Of a DNA stretch of 64,000 bases, positions 63,911 through 64,000 are shown in pieces; the first letter of the stretch is position 1, and the number at the start of each line of letters is the position of its first letter. Source of the DNA: Carettochelys insculpta (lineage: Eukaryota > Chordata > Testudines > Carettochelyidae); the NCBI RefSeq assembly GCF_033958435.1, contig NC_134139.1, forward strand, positions 208,613,501-208,677,500, written 5' to 3'. A program made the translations under genes and the position numbers. The notes beneath the pieces are model-generated. The model did no database searches. It was not told the origin of the DNA and worked only from the letters and a program-made list of their open reading frames with translations.

Positions 63911-64000
63911 TTTATGTCCCTTTTGTATGTCCTTGTCAGGGGCTGGTCTGAGCCATGCGGCAGAGCTCTCATTGCTCGAACCAGGCTGGGCCAAGGATCC

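Larger units (their letters stand above)
61182..64000 (-). repeat. Right arm of large inverted duplication (runs off the window)
   Basis: Reverse complement of 42064-45596 apart from scattered substitutions and the absence of MITE copy B. At the inner end the CR1 continues past ctctag into attaagtg, whereas the left arm switches to the LTR. The arm is still matching at the last base of the window. Confidence 0.93.

Noticed and set aside
1..64000. CRISPR array, bacterial operon or tRNA gene
   Set aside because: No regularly spaced short repeats, no ribosome-binding-site-led gene series and no convincing tRNA A/B box pair were seen; the sequence is clearly vertebrate.

Overview
This window is vertebrate nuclear DNA, most likely from a turtle or a close sauropsid relative. 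It has spliced exons with GT/AG borders, many CR1-clade LINE fragments, RTE-type LINEs, Penelope-like elements, palindromic DNA transposons with TCTACAC-type ends, and a gammaretrovirus-like endogenous retrovirus. I see no bacterial-type operon, CRISPR array, rRNA or confident tRNA.

Region 1 (about 1-36,000) holds the 3' half of one host gene on the + strand. Nine coding exons (2666-2771, 4891-5024, 6193-6354, 11061-11215, 13841-13979, 16275-16383, 24168-24304, 32187-32277, 35824-35882) join with consistent phases into 363 codons plus a stop, followed by an AATAAA signal at 35916. The product reads as the C-terminal part of a nuclear GTPase SLIP-GC (NUGGC)-like protein. The N-terminal GTPase part lies upstream of the window or was not recognised. 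Its introns are packed with mobile elements: CR1 pieces on both strands, two RTE-like LINEs (16.7-22.1 kb and 25.7-30.5 kb), a 2.57 kb Harbinger-like insertion inside the second LINE, Penelope-like fragments arranged as inverted pairs, and a CR1 with a long uninterrupted reverse-transcriptase frame (32.96-35.27 kb).

Region 2 (about 36,000-42,000) is intergenic: another CR1, an LTR-like repeat, a MITE fragment, a GC-rich stretch without a recognised gene, and a MITE at 40.6-41.0 kb.

Region 3 (42,064-64,000) is organised as a large inverted duplication. A left arm (to 45,596) and a right arm (61,182 to the window end) are nearly identical reverse complements around a spacer of about 15.6 kb. 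Both arms carry a 711 bp palindrome-rich MITE and a hAT-like element nested in CR1. The left arm has a second 711 bp MITE flanked by TTA, while the right arm keeps the empty TTA site. A 7.43 kb endogenous retrovirus (45,597-53,027) starts exactly where the left arm stops matching the right arm. It has two 477-479 bp LTRs, a Gln-type primer site, gag and pol in one frame separated by UGA, several frameshifts and a truncated env. Its 5' flank is CR1, its 3' flank is a Penelope-like element, and no target-site duplication is visible, so it appears to sit at a rearrangement breakpoint. The rest of the spacer holds CR1 sequence, a MITE in a CR1 tail, and a 1.19 kb insertion of unknown type.

The points most worth checking are the filled/empty MITE site between the arms, the retrovirus at the duplication boundary, the hammerhead-ribozyme-like cores in the Penelope-like 3' ends with their inverted-pair insertions, and the UGA-CGG junction between gag and pol. 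All calls rest on reading the sequence; no database search was run.
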